Assembly (NCBI GenBank): GCA_023212695.1
Contig: JALCCG010000170.1
Span: 1-47,716, forward strand
DNA: 47,716 bases
Source of the DNA: Sporisorium sorghi
Taxonomy: Eukaryota > Basidiomycota > Ustilaginomycetes > Ustilaginales > Ustilaginaceae
Reading direction: 5' to 3'
A program made the translations under genes and the position numbers. Each line of letters starts with the position of its first letter. Position 1 is the stretch's first letter. The notes under the pieces were generated by a model. It ran no database searches. It was given only the letters and a program-made list of their open reading frames with translations, and was not told the DNA's origin. Of this stretch, positions 25,696 through 34,786 are shown piece after piece.

Positions 25696-27333
25696 CTAAG
25701 ACCTCGACTGCGACATCCACCACGCCGTAATCACACCAATCACAAACACCTCGATGAGACCGCCAGCCAGACTGCCGCCGCCCGCCAGCAGCAGCAGACT
25801 CCAAATGTAACCCACCAACCTGTCGAGCACGAGTCCGCTTGTGGCGAGCACCAGCCTCTGTGTCGACGGCAGCGGCTCGTACGGGTTCAGCGACGACAGC
25901 AGCGACGGTGATTTACCACCACCACCGCTAGGCGGCAGACGGAGCAGCGTAGTGATGGGCTTGTGGTCCGAGTGGGTGTACTGCATGATGCTGCGGTAGA
26001 ACTCGACCTCGACGCCGTGTGCGTCGTTGTGATCTCTACCCGGCGATGACGCCCAGAGGATGCGGTCTGTCCATCCTGGGATGCGCTTTTTGCTGAGCGT
26101 CTGGCCCTCGAGCGCGTCGGACGTGATGCCGGCATTCTTCTTCTTGGTCTGCTTGCTCGGCCGCGAGACGACGTACTTGTACGTGGGCGGGATGCCGGCC
26201 ACGGCGATGGGCAGCTCGGTCAAGCCGTGGAATGCTTTGGGTTGCGGTGCGAGACGCTGGTGGCTCAGCTGGTCGTGTTTCGCGAGCAAGGACCAGTCTC
26301 CCACCTCGAGCGCTTTGGCGAGCGAGTCCTTGGCCAGCTCGGAAGTGGCTTTTTCGTTTGTGGTGAGCTCGCTCTTGCCCAGAGCGATGCGGTGGTTGAG
26401 GTCGCCGAACACAAACAGATGCGTCGTGTCGTAGACCGTGTAGCTGTTCTTGTCGAGTGCTGTCGTCTTTGTGGCAAGTTTGCCCGAGGTCGCCATATCG
26501 TGCTGCTCCTTGAGGCCCTTGAGATCGTTCGGGTTCAACGGCATTTGGTTAGGAGCTTGGAGGATGGGCAGCCTCTCGATCGAGGAAGGCTCGAACACCA
26601 TCCTTTGCACGATCTGTTTCCAGTCCTCATTGCGTCGTGGCACATTATGATCGTGTGCCGCCAAGTGGGCACTGACAAACGTCAGCACCTCGTCAGGACC
26701 TTTGCCGTCCGCAGCAGCGACGACAATGCGCGCACCGACAGCACCCTTGTTGCCCATCACGCCGGCGATGCCCGTCCCCACCGTAGCAGTGCGGATCTCC
26801 TTGACGCGATGCGCGGCGCTCTTGCTCGCAGTGGCTTTCGAGATGGAAAAAGGCGCTCGTTCGCGAGCATACACAAAGAGCGCAATGCCCACCAGATCCA
26901 CCCTGCACAGCAGCGGGTAGCCCTCCGGACCGCCTCCCTCTTCCAAGCTGGCATATAGGCCCGAGCCGGATACGACGGCCTGGTGCGGACGAATTGTCCT
27001 GCGAATGTCGAGATCCGTGTTGTACAGCGCCGTGTCTCCCGATCCAGCCAGCCCGGTGTGCAACGGCAGGAGCTCCTGAAAGCCCACGGCGTAAAAGTCG
27101 GGCGCCTCGCGTGGCAGCGAAGGGTGGGTGGAGAGCGTCTTGGTGTTTCTAGACTTGTATGCGTCTGCTTCTAGGACGTTGCTGTTGGTCAGAGGTTTGG
27201 ATGATTTGGGCACAACCGGCTTTTGCTCCGCGGTAGGGATGAGCCAGGGTGTGAGGTCATGACGGGTCTTTTCGGCGCCTGCTAGGTTGGCGTTGTAGGA
27301 TGCGATCTGCACCCTGAGACCTGTCGCGGTCAT
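25696..27333 (-). CDS. INP54: Inositol polyphosphate 5-phosphatase, tail-anchored (INP54-like)
   Basis: The 545-residue single-exon enzyme removes the 5-phosphate from PI(4,5)P2 or related inositides. Motifs in order: VQIASYNANLAG at the N-terminus, FYAVGFQELLPL (80-91), GNKGAVGARI, FVSAHLAAHDHNVPRRNEDW (219-238), the signature VFGDLNHRI (308-316, usually GDLNYRI), KRIPGWTDRILW (416-427), and THSDHKPI (453-460). The C-terminus has two hydrophobic segments (about 493-540) separated by a short Gly-rich turn, ending in SQSRS, so the catalytic domain should face the cytosol from a membrane. Yeast Inp54 is likewise anchored to the ER by its C-terminus. A 410-nt divergent spacer separates it from the CCDC47-like gene. 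Confidence 0.9.
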   Translation of the reverse strand: MTATGLRVQIASYNANLAGAEKTRHDLTPWLIPTAEQKPVVPKSSKPLTNSNVLEADAYKSRNTKTLSTHPSLPREAPDFYAVGFQELLPLHTGLAGSGDTALYNTDLDIRRTIRPHQAVVSGSGLYASLEEGGGPEGYPLLCRVDLVGIALFVYARERAPFSISKATASKSAAHRVKEIRTATVGTGIAGVMGNKGAVGARIVVAAADGKGPDEVLTFVSAHLAAHDHNVPRRNEDWKQIVQRMVFEPSSIERLPILQAPNQMPLNPNDLKGLKEQHDMATSGKLATKTTALDKNSYTVYDTTHLFVFGDLNHRIALGKSELTTNEKATSELAKDSLAKALEVGDWSLLAKHDQLSHQRLAPQPKAFHGLTELPIAVAGIPPTYKYVVSRPSKQTKKKNAGITSDALEGQTLSKKRIPGWTDRILWASSPGRDHNDAHGVEVEFYRSIMQYTHSDHKPITTLLRLPPSGGGGKSPSLLSSLNPYEPLPSTQRLVLATSGLVLDRLVGYIWSLLLLAGGGSLAGGLIEVFVIGVITAWWMSQSRS

Positions 27334-27743
27334 CGTGAGAGGATCAAGCTCTAAAGCGTTTCGGTGGGGATGCTGAAATGCTGATGGAAAGAAAGGATGG
27401 TGAGAAGCGAGCCTTGTCTCGAGTCGAGGTTGAAGTTTGTGCGGGGAAGCAAGCGCCTTCGTCCAACGTCATGCAGCGAGCGCATTTTGCAGCTGAAAAG
27501 AGAGGTCCGAGCGTCGACGACCTAACAAAATGGAGAATTTTCTCACAGCCAAAAGCTCGAGCCAAGCAAAAGCAAAAATCGAGTTTACGCGTTTCTTCTT
27601 CTGTTCGCCGTTTCCGTTTTCCGGTCAAGTTGAGAAAGAGCGAGAGCGAGAAGAGAGGATGAAAAGAAGAAAGGTGCAGCTCTCATTCGCATCTCCTTGT
27701 CTCGACATCACCATCACCTCACCACCACCTCCATTCCGCCGAC
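27334..27743. other. Divergent promoter region
   Basis: This 410-nt spacer lies between the starts of the INP54-like (-) and CCDC47-like (+) genes. It is purine-rich in the middle and becomes CT-rich just before 27744. No gene is visible. Confidence 0.5.
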
Positions 27744-29039
27744 ATGACCGCCAACACGCTCGTCAGCAGAGCCTCCAGTCTGCCCACAGGTGCCGTCTTC
27801 GCCCTGTGCACCATGCTGCTGCTCGTCTCGTCATCCAGCGCCTTCGAACTGCCCTCCTTCCTCAAAAACACCATCACCATCGAACGCGCCAACCGCCCCA
27901 CAGGAGCCACGGCGTACCAGGCCAACCAGCCGTACGACGGCATCGAGATCCCGCTCTTCGGCAGCTTCGTCTTCCGACCTGCGCTCTTCTGGCTCGAGGG
28001 AGGCGTGCTTGGATTCTGCCTGTTTTTCATCCTCATCCACCTCGTCGGCAAGACGCGCAACCGACACATTGCGGAGCGTTTTGCTTCGGCTGCGCTGCCG
28101 ACGCTCGAGCAGGAGTTCGCCGTGGTCGCCAACGATGATGGCAAGGGCCAGCTGCTGTGGAACGGTGGCAATGCTGCGATGATGTTCGCGTCGGGGCGAA
28201 GGGGGTGTGCGAGTTTGCACGTTACGTTTGATCTGGTTGCGCGCCACGATCCGATGGAGATTCTGTTTACGTTTGCCAAGGACATTGCGCTGGCTTCGAC
28301 GACGTCGTCGTTCCGCGACACGGTGACGCTCACGTTCACGTTGCCTTCCGTTGCGGACAACGTGTCGGGGGTGTTTGCGCTGGTCAACAAGGGCGCATTG
28401 CAGCACACGCGCAGTGGGCGCTTCGATCTCACTTTCGCCAAAGTCAACGACTCGGATAGCGCCGTCACCTCGCGCGGGCTTTCGAAGCAGTGGGCCATCA
28501 TGAGCGAGGCCGCCGAGCTCACGGACGGCTTCCTCGGCGAACCGGACCAGAAGGGCGTTGCGCAGCGCGCCAAGCTCGGCCTGGTTGACGTCCTCGCAGG
28601 TCAAGCCGGCAACTTGCTCGACAGCCTCGTGCTCACCGACCAGCCCGCCGAGCGCCCCACCAACGGCCCCATCCCCGCCGACAAGCGCCAGCGCCTGCTC
28701 ATCCTCACGCTGCAAGCGCCAAAGACACGCGCCGACGCGCAGAAGGCCACCGAGCTGCTCCAGCTCGGCTGCAACCTTGTGGATGCGCTCGAGCACGGCG
28801 TCGTCAAGCTGCGCAACGAAACACTCGCCAAGCTGCGCAAGACGCGCGCACAGGTCGACAAGGAGCTGCTCGACGAGGCGACCAAGGAGCAGCGCGAGGC
28901 CGAGCAGGAGGCACGCGAGGATGCAAAGCGTAAAGCGGAGAAGGCCAAGTTTGACAAGCTCAGCCCGGCGGAACAGGCCAAGCGCAAGGAGGTTGAGAGG
29001 AAGCGTGCGCTCAAGAAGGGCGCGCAGAAGGTGAGGTGA
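27744..29039 (+). CDS. CCDC47/YNR021W-like ER membrane protein (DUF1682)
   Basis: This 431-residue single-exon protein has a signal or first helix (TGAVFALCTMLLLVSSSSA, about 15-33), a short lumenal segment, a membrane helix (LEGGVLGFCLFFILIHLVG, about 83-101), a cytosolic globular domain (about 105-340) and a strongly charged C-terminal coiled coil (about 365-431, LDEATKEQREAEQEAREDAK then KRKEVERKRALKKG). This is the layout of CCDC47, a ribosome-associated ER protein that helps insertion of multispanning proteins in the PAT complex, and of yeast YNR021W. The family match rests on topology and order of segments. The basic tail is suited to binding ribosomal RNA. Confidence 0.82.
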   Translation: MTANTLVSRASSLPTGAVFALCTMLLLVSSSSAFELPSFLKNTITIERANRPTGATAYQANQPYDGIEIPLFGSFVFRPALFWLEGGVLGFCLFFILIHLVGKTRNRHIAERFASAALPTLEQEFAVVANDDGKGQLLWNGGNAAMMFASGRRGCASLHVTFDLVARHDPMEILFTFAKDIALASTTSSFRDTVTLTFTLPSVADNVSGVFALVNKGALQHTRSGRFDLTFAKVNDSDSAVTSRGLSKQWAIMSEAAELTDGFLGEPDQKGVAQRAKLGLVDVLAGQAGNLLDSLVLTDQPAERPTNGPIPADKRQRLLILTLQAPKTRADAQKATELLQLGCNLVDALEHGVVKLRNETLAKLRKTRAQVDKELLDEATKEQREAEQEAREDAKRKAEKAKFDKLSPAEQAKRKEVERKRALKKGAQKVR

Positions 29040-29172
29040 GTTTTGGAGAGCTTGCAAGGCTCGATGCCGCTCGGTCTGTAGAAGTCATTGCAATGGAAGG
29101 AGATTAGGCAGATTGATGGTAGCGTGTGCTGTATGATCGTGTATCGTTCTAGAACAAGAAAGCTGTTGAGGT

Positions 29173-29192
29173 GAGAGAGAGAGAGAGAGAGA
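29173..29192. repeat. (GA)10 microsatellite
   Basis: Ten perfect GA units sit immediately after the SERF stop codon (on the minus strand the transcript reads TGA and then a CT run), between two convergent genes. Such tracts are length-variable. Confidence 0.95.
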
Positions 29193-29561
29193 TCACTTCG
29201 TGCCTCCGCCCGCTTCTGCCGCTGCTTTCGCCGCCTTAGCCTGTGTGGCATTTGCCCAGATGTTGCTGTAGTCAGTACATCGCTCCAAATCTCTTTTGAG
29301 GCAGGGAGCGCACTTACCGCCTGCTTAGCCCTCAGCGCCTCGGCATCCGCCTCCTTGCGCTTGGCAATCGACGTGTTGGACTCGCTGCGCTTGCCCTTGT
29401 TGGCGTCGGCCTGCTTCTTCTGGTTCTTGGCGCGCGCCAGTTCTCGCTGGTTTCCTCCTGAGGTCATGACAGCGGCAAAGAGAGTCAGCTCACGCCCATA
29501 CCGCATGGATCGCATTGCAAAGGCGCGACGCAAGGGTTGCGTGTCGACACTTACGGGTCAT
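29193..29561 (-). CDS. SERF/4F5-family small basic protein
   Basis: Three exons (29555-29561, 29318-29457, 29193-29240) with introns of 97 and 77 nt encode 64 residues. The first coding exon has only 7 nt: Met, Thr and the first base of Arg. Spliced, the N-terminus is MTRGNQRELARAKNQKKQ, the SERF hallmark, followed by NKGKRSESNTSIAKRKEADAEAL and an Ala/Lys-rich tail ending GGGTK. SERF proteins are disordered, bind nucleic acid or partly folded proteins, and modify aggregation of amyloid-forming proteins. The length equals the family norm. Without the first splice the N-terminal motif would begin in MTSGGNQ from another ATG, so the splice is well supported by homology. Confidence 0.88.
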
Positions 29562-30100
29562 GCTGAGTGGTGTTTCCACGTCGTCGTCCGATGGCCAGGC
29601 TGCGATGGTGCCCGATCTAGTGCTGAGTAAGGTGCAGTCCAGAGCACACGGCCCAGTGTTGTGCTCTGCTCGTTGCTGGATGTCGTCAGCCGAACAGCGT
29701 GTGTGGATGACGAGAAGAGCGAAAGGACCAAGCTCGATGTTGAGAAGAAAATCCAAGGCGACACCCGCGACCCCTTGACAGGTGCGAAAATCCGAGTTCC
29801 GTTTTTGGTCAAAGGCGCCACAGAACCTCTTTTGGCTCCATGTCAATCGACTTTGTCTGGTCTTGACGTCCTCTTCTGCTTCGCACAAACAGATGTGACG
29901 CAAAGCAGCTGCACAGTCAGTCGCACACGCCGATCAAGCAATCGACGGTTGCCAAATCTGATTGACTAAAAGCATCTAGAAAGAGCATATCCGGGTCCGT
30001 GAGAGACGAAGAATCAGAGCAAGCAGAGAAAGAGCACAGAGAGACGGGGACTGCAAGGTGTCATCTAAGCTAGAGTCGCAAAACAAGCTGGTATCAAGAT
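29562..30100. other. Intergenic, no gene seen
   Basis: This 540-nt stretch between two minus-strand genes should carry the SERF promoter and the SDR 3' end. Short frames on both strands (e.g. 29661-29969 +) show no recognisable motif. Confidence 0.5.
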
Positions 30101-31199
30101 CTAAAGGTGGCTCTGAGGAAGCTGCACACCACTCTCCTTGAAGTCAGCAGTGAGATCAACACCCAGCTTCTCTTTGATGAATCCGTTGCAGAAGCTGAAC
30201 AGCTCTGCACCGAGTCTGCCGTCCTTGTCCTGGGCGAGCTTGCTCTTCTTGCCCACCTTCGCCACAGGCACCAAGTAAGCGCCGTTGAGGTCGAGCGTGT
30301 CGACCTCTCGCGACGCACACGCGTACAGCTGCGTCAGCGCGCCATCCTCCGGAGCGGTGAAGAAGCGGCTAAGGAACCTGTTGAACGCACCGATCACACG
30401 GCCGTACGACTGGTCCGGACCACGGAGGAGGCCGGTGCGCACCACGCCTGGGTGGATCGAGATGCTGCTGATCCTCGCATCCTTGGGCAGCAGCTTGGCG
30501 AGCTCGTTTGCAATCAAAATGTTGCCGAGCTTGCTCTTGCCGTACCTGTCGAAAGTTCCCTTGGCCTCGGGCCAGTGCTGCTTGTTCACCGCCTCGAGGT
30601 CGCGGAAGCTCGTGTCCGAGGGTGCGGTCATGTGGCCCAGGCTGGACACCTGCACGATGCGCACCGACGGCGAGTCCGCCGCCGCATACTCGGGCAGCTT
30701 GGACGTGGCGTACAGCGTCGGCAGCAGCAAGACTGTGAACAGGTAGTGCCCCACCACGTTGGTGCCCACCTGCAGCTCGATGCCGTCTTTCGTAAAGGTG
30801 TAGGGCGTGGCCATGACGCCGGCGTTGTTGAGCAGGATGTCGAGCCGCTTTTCGCGCGCGAGGAAGTCTTGGGCCGCCTTGCGCACCGCAGAGAGCTCGG
30901 TCAGGTCGAGCTGCAAAAAGTGGATGTCGGCAGTGGGCACGGCCTGCTTGATCTTCTGGATCGCCTCTTGCGCCTTGGACTCGGTGCGCGACGCCATGTA
31001 CACCTTGGCGCCGTTACGGGCGAGCTCGAGGCACGAAACCCTGGTGCAGAGGCGAAAGCAAAACTGTCAGTGATGTTTCCACCTTCATGCTGAGGCAGAT
31101 TTGAGGCCATACTCACTCGCCAAGACCACTGTTACCACCAGTGACGATGGCCACGCGGCCAGTCAGGTCGGGGATGTCGGACAGTTTGAAGGAGGGCAT
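30101..31199 (-). CDS. Short-chain dehydrogenase/reductase (retinol dehydrogenase-like) ending in SHL
   Basis: Exons 31117-31199 and 30101-31040 around a 76-nt intron encode 340 residues. The splice falls within the cofactor loop: VAIVTGGNSGLGE, where the TGxxxGxG motif binds NAD(P), is completed across the junction and continues VSCLELARNGAKVYMASRT. Then come LDLTELSAVRK, LDILLNNAGVM, the catalytic Ser region (VSSLGH), and Tyr and Lys in RYGKSKLGNIL (near residue 196-200). The C-terminal half contains SISIHPGVVRTGL. The family oxidises or reduces alcohols, aldehydes and ketones. The last residues are QLPQSHL; SHL fits the PTS1 pattern, so peroxisomal location is possible. The 5' flank runs into homopolymer tracts. 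Confidence 0.87.
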
Positions 31200-31447
31200 C
31201 GTTGCGGGTTCAGTCTTTCGAGGTGATGGAAGTTGGGAATAATGGTGAAGACGGTCGCAGAACGAAATGCTTATAAGTTGACCGTGCGGTAGTGCCAAGC
31301 AGCAGCGTCGTAATCGAATGGTGTCCACCTTTGCGGAGGTACGTGCTGCGTTCGCTGCTCGGCGGTAACAAGCGAGCTGAGAAACTTGCGTTTGAAAATC
31401 CACACGAAAAAAAAAGGCTCCGCGGAAGTGCTGAGAAAGTGGAGTCG

Positions 31448-31481
<34 letters not shown>

Positions 31482-31506
31482 AAAAAAAGAAAAAAAAAAA
31501 AAAAAA
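31448..31506. repeat. Interrupted A-run
   Basis: Thirty-two A, one G, eight A, one G and seventeen A follow each other. The tract leads into the duplicated AT motif and the gap. Confidence 0.9.
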
Positions 31507-31558
31507 TTTAATTAAAATTTCCGGGGGAAAAAAAAAAAAAAAAAATTTAATTAAAATT
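31502..31558. repeat. Two identical 18-nt AT copies next to the gap
   Basis: AAAAATTTAATTAAAATT occurs at 31502-31519 and again at 31541-31558, separated by TTCCGGGGG-type sequence and an A-run; the second copy touches the N gap. This looks like a repeat the assembler could not resolve. Confidence 0.8.
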
Positions 31559-31568
31559 NNNNNNNNNN
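31559..31568. other. Assembly gap of 10 N
   Basis: Ten undetermined bases; a round number usually means a gap of unknown size. Flanks are low complexity, so order and distance across it are uncertain. Confidence 0.95.
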
Positions 31569-31617
31569 CACACCCAACCCCCACCCCACCAACCGCCACC
31601 AGACCACACTGCCCACA

Positions 31618-31618
<1 letters not shown>

Positions 31619-31663
<45 letters not shown>
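31619..31663. repeat. Poly(A) run of about 45
   Basis: Uninterrupted A-run following a 50-nt stretch made almost only of C and A (31569-31618), right of the N gap. Confidence 0.9.
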
Positions 31664-31664
<1 letters not shown>

Positions 31665-32185
31665 CGCAAAAATAGGCACACAAAATTCGGGGCGAAAATG
31701 TGGCCTCAGAAAATAGGCTCGTCGCTTCAACTGGGCTTTGCTGCTGTCGTCGTTTTTGCGACACACTGACTGGGGTGAGATGCGGGCGAAAGGACAGCAA
31801 GCGGACCAGATCGAGGTCGAGCAAGGGGAAGCGAGAAGCGAGAAGCGAGAAGCAGCCACGCGAGCGAATGCGCGTTTTTATCAAACCGTTTGCTTGAACA
31901 ACAGCAACGTCGAGGCGCTTCTACTTTACAAGGCCATTTAAGGTTCAGCATCCGGCATCAAAAGTCGCATAGATGCAGGAGTCGTCAAGTCTCGCTGTGA
32001 TCCTCTTCTCAATGGCCTGCAATGTCACGACAGAAGCTCATCACCCAACCTCGTTGCAACTAGAACGGAAGTGCACGCGAAACCCATCACCAAAGGCAAA
32101 CCATCTCGACACATCTTGACAAACGAATGGATAGCCCGCGGCCACAGAGAATATATACAAGAGATGCAGGAAGAGCGAGTGCTGC

Positions 32186-33124
32186 TCAGAAATCGTGACG
32201 ATCAGCAAGCGGGTCTCGAATGCGACTGCTGCGGTTGCCGCTTGCGTTGTTGTTGTCGTCGAAGCTGTAGCTGTCCGAGCCGTACGACTGCTGCGTCGGG
32301 GTGCCGAGTGCCTCTGCCTCCCTCGCCCAGCGGTCCTTCTTCTTGGACTTGGACGAGTTGGATCGGTCCCATTTGCTGCCTCCGCCGTTGTTGTTGTTGC
32401 TGCTGTTGTTGTTGTCGCGAGCGTCGTTGGCATAGCTGAGCGAGCTCCTAGACGAAGCCTCGGTGCCAGTGCCGCCAATACCGTAGCGTTCAGCATAGCG
32501 GCTGCCGAGGCTCCTCCTCGAGCTAGTGCGGGAGAGCGAACCGTGTCCTCCGCTGTGTCCACCGTCCTCCAGCACAGCGCCCGTGATGGGGTCGCGCACC
32601 ACCGTGCCAGCACGTCCCGCATTCTGCCTCCTCTCGTCCGCATACGGATCTTCGCGCTCGGCACGCGGGCTGTCGTCGACGTTGTCCGCCCACGGCGAGA
32701 AAAAGTGGCTGCCAGCACGCAGGTTGCCCGTCTTGCGCGCCGACTCGGGATCGCGCCGAGTCTCGCCCGTCAGCGGGTCGACGATGATCTCCTGATTCTG
32801 CCACTCATTCGCCGAGTCTCCGTATCGGTCCGACCACCCATTCGCAGTGCGCTTGACACGGTAGTCCTTGACGAGACCGTATCGAATCGCCCACGAGGGC
32901 GAGTGGCGCGAGTTCTTGTTGTTTCGCACGTTTTGGATCCAAAAGTTGTGGAAGTGGCCGGGAATGTAGCCGCAGATGGTGCAGATGATGTTGATGAACA
33001 GGTCCAGACCCACACCGAAGCGGATGAGCACGGCGAGCGGCGGCAGCAGCCAACCGCACACCATGATGATGCCGTGGAAGGCATGATGCCTCTTGATGGG
33101 GCCTTTGCTTTTGGAAGGCGCCAT
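32186..33124 (-). CDS. PMP3/UPF0057-domain protein with long polar tail
   Basis: This 312-residue single-exon protein has the two-helix PMP3 domain at residues about 15-62: GIIMVCGWLLPPLAVLI, then FGVGLDLFINIICTICGYIPGH with FHNFWIQ after it. Most members (yeast Pmp3, plant RCI2) are only 50-60 residues and set membrane potential; longer relatives such as Sna2-4 have cytosolic tails with sorting signals. Here a 250-residue tail follows, rich in Ser, Asn, Arg and Asp. It repeats a DPLTG/DPITG motif (IIVDPLTGETRRD, VVRDPITGAVLED, and a degenerate RDPLADRHDF at the end), and has Asn runs. The tail's function is unknown; protein binding or ubiquitin-dependent sorting is possible. Confidence 0.82.
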   Translation of the reverse strand: MAPSKSKGPIKRHHAFHGIIMVCGWLLPPLAVLIRFGVGLDLFINIICTICGYIPGHFHNFWIQNVRNNKNSRHSPSWAIRYGLVKDYRVKRTANGWSDRYGDSANEWQNQEIIVDPLTGETRRDPESARKTGNLRAGSHFFSPWADNVDDSPRAEREDPYADERRQNAGRAGTVVRDPITGAVLEDGGHSGGHGSLSRTSSRRSLGSRYAERYGIGGTGTEASSRSSLSYANDARDNNNSSNNNNGGGSKWDRSNSSKSKKKDRWAREAEALGTPTQQSYGSDSYSFDDNNNASGNRSSRIRDPLADRHDF

Positions 33125-33751
33125 GCTTGCTGTAGACTACTAGACGGTAGCCGTTCTGCGGATAGAGGCGTAGTGATGGTGGCAGAGAGTTAAAGCAGAG
33201 AAGGGAGGGGACGGCGAGAAGAAGCGGGTGCGACTGCTGCGACTGCTGCTGCTGTGGTGCCTTGTTCATTGCAGGCGGGAAAGCGAAACCCAATCCAGCC
33301 ACACGGACCGCCGCCAAAGCTCATTTCCAGCCAAGCCAAACTGGACTGACCGTCGACTGGACTGATGCGGAAATCCCCAAATTTCGGCGCGTCGTCGGCC
33401 AGCGAGCGCCCAGAATTGGCGAAAAAGGGTCTCTTGACCGTTTCTCTCTCGTTGTCTCGCTGTTCAGAGCAGCCACGGTCTCGGTCAGGCACAGCCCGAC
33501 GAGCTTTTTTCGGCTCGAAAATGTGGGAATACTTGATCTGACAATCTCAGACAACAAAAAAGCAGTTTCGACGACCGTGGAAATCACGTCAAGTTGGTGA
33601 GAAACGGTGGGGCAGGGAAGTGTGGAGGCCAAAAAAAAAAAAAAAAAAAAAACAGAGAGCTTCGAAAGATGTCATGCTGATCTGCCTTCTCTCTTCACCT
33701 TCACCATTGCCATCCTCCATCTCTCCAACTCGTTGACAACTTGCCGCAACC
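33125..33751. other. Divergent promoter region with A-run
   Basis: This 627-nt spacer lies between the PMP3-domain gene (-) and the DsbA-like gene (+). It contains a 22-nt A-run (33631-33652) 100 nt before the + start, then a CT-rich leader. No gene is visible. Confidence 0.55.
33631..33652. repeat. Poly(A) run of 22
   Basis: An A-run about 100 nt upstream of the ATG of the DsbA-like gene. Poly(dA:dT) tracts in fungal promoters often exclude nucleosomes, which would fit here. Confidence 0.9.
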
Positions 33752-34547
33752 ATGGCGCTCCCACCTTCGCTGCAGGCTCTCTCCATCGGCTCGCTCACCG
33801 CGCCCAACACGCTCGAGCTGTTCCTGGATTACCTCTGCCCCTTCTCGGCCAAGCAGCTCAAGGGCGTCAACGAGCACCTGCTGCCGCTCGTCATCGGCGA
33901 CTCTGCTCAATACAAGGACCAGGTGCGCATCGTCATTCGGCCCTATCCGCAGCCCTGGCACTCGAGCTCGACGCTGCTGCATGAATCCGCGCTGGCTGTG
34001 GCCAAAATTGCGCTCACGGACCCGGCGGTCACTGCGGTTCCGGACCGCAATGCGTTTTGGCTCTATTCGTTGGAGCTGATGAAGGAGCAGGAAAGATTCT
34101 TTGATGGACCGGCGAGGGGGAAGGCTCCGGATCAGATTCGGGGCGAGCTGGCGACGCTGGCGATTGAGACTGTGGGCGAAGGGCCCAAGAAGCGCAAGCA
34201 GGATGCGATCCACAGGGACTTGCAGGGCACGCCGCTCGGTCAGTCGGTCAAGAACCTCATTCGGGTCGAGAAGGAGGGCAACGGTGGCAGTGCCGTCGTG
34301 CCCGAACTCAAGTACTGTGTCAAGCTCGGCCGTCAGAACGGTATTCACGTTACGCCAACTTGTCGTAAGTTTCGCCCCTCCGCAACAAGCACACAACAAC
34401 AATCTGTTTGACTTTGCTCACTTTCTGACACACTGCTCTTCTCTGGATGTCTCAGTCTGGAACGGTCTCGTGGAAGGCAGCATCTCGTCTTCGTTCGACC
34501 AGGCAGCTTGGAAGGACTTCCTCGCCAAGCAGATTCAGTCTGCTTGA
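33752..34547 (+). CDS. DsbA-like thioredoxin-fold protein
   Basis: Exons 33752-34364 and 34456-34547 around a 91-nt intron encode 234 residues. The N-terminal strand and active-site region read TLELFLDYLCPFSAKQL; only one cysteine (Cys29, CPFS) is present, so it is a monothiol or non-redox variant rather than a CxxC oxidase. The helical insertion spans about 75-180. Across the splice the frame reads GIHVTPTCLWNGLVEG, which provides the cis-proline loop (TPT) facing the active site and the last strand, then SFDQAAWKDFLAKQI. No signal peptide is seen, so it is likely cytosolic. Relatives include DSBA-domain and glutathione S-transferase kappa-like proteins; the substrate is unknown. Confidence 0.82.
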
Positions 34548-34786
34548 GAGACGCTCCCCGTTCTTTGCCGGTATCTCACCCCGCACTCGCTGTAATTCAT
34601 TCGCCCTTCTGCGCCTGCACTCGCTCGCGTGACGAGCTGCCACTTTGGTCAAGTGAAGAGAGTGTAGATTGTTCGGAAACTTGTGATGAGATCTACAAAT
34701 CGAGGTGTAAGGTAAGTGTGAAAATTGAGAAGGGACGGTGGATGCGAGTTGATTTCCGGTGATGCGCGTTGCAACGCAGCTCAAGC

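Larger units (their letters stand above)
31200..32185. other. Intergenic with homopolymers and an assembly gap
   Basis: No gene is supported here. The left part (31200-31440) should be the SDR promoter. Between 31448 and 31663 the sequence is A-runs, a duplicated 18-nt AT motif, 10 undetermined bases and a 50-nt C/A-rich stretch. The right part (31664-32185) is the 3' flank of the PMP3-domain gene. Frames crossing the gap are artefacts. Confidence 0.7.

Noticed and set aside
31210..31884. Frames of Phe or Lys runs crossing the N gap
   Set aside because: Translations of homopolymers and undetermined bases.
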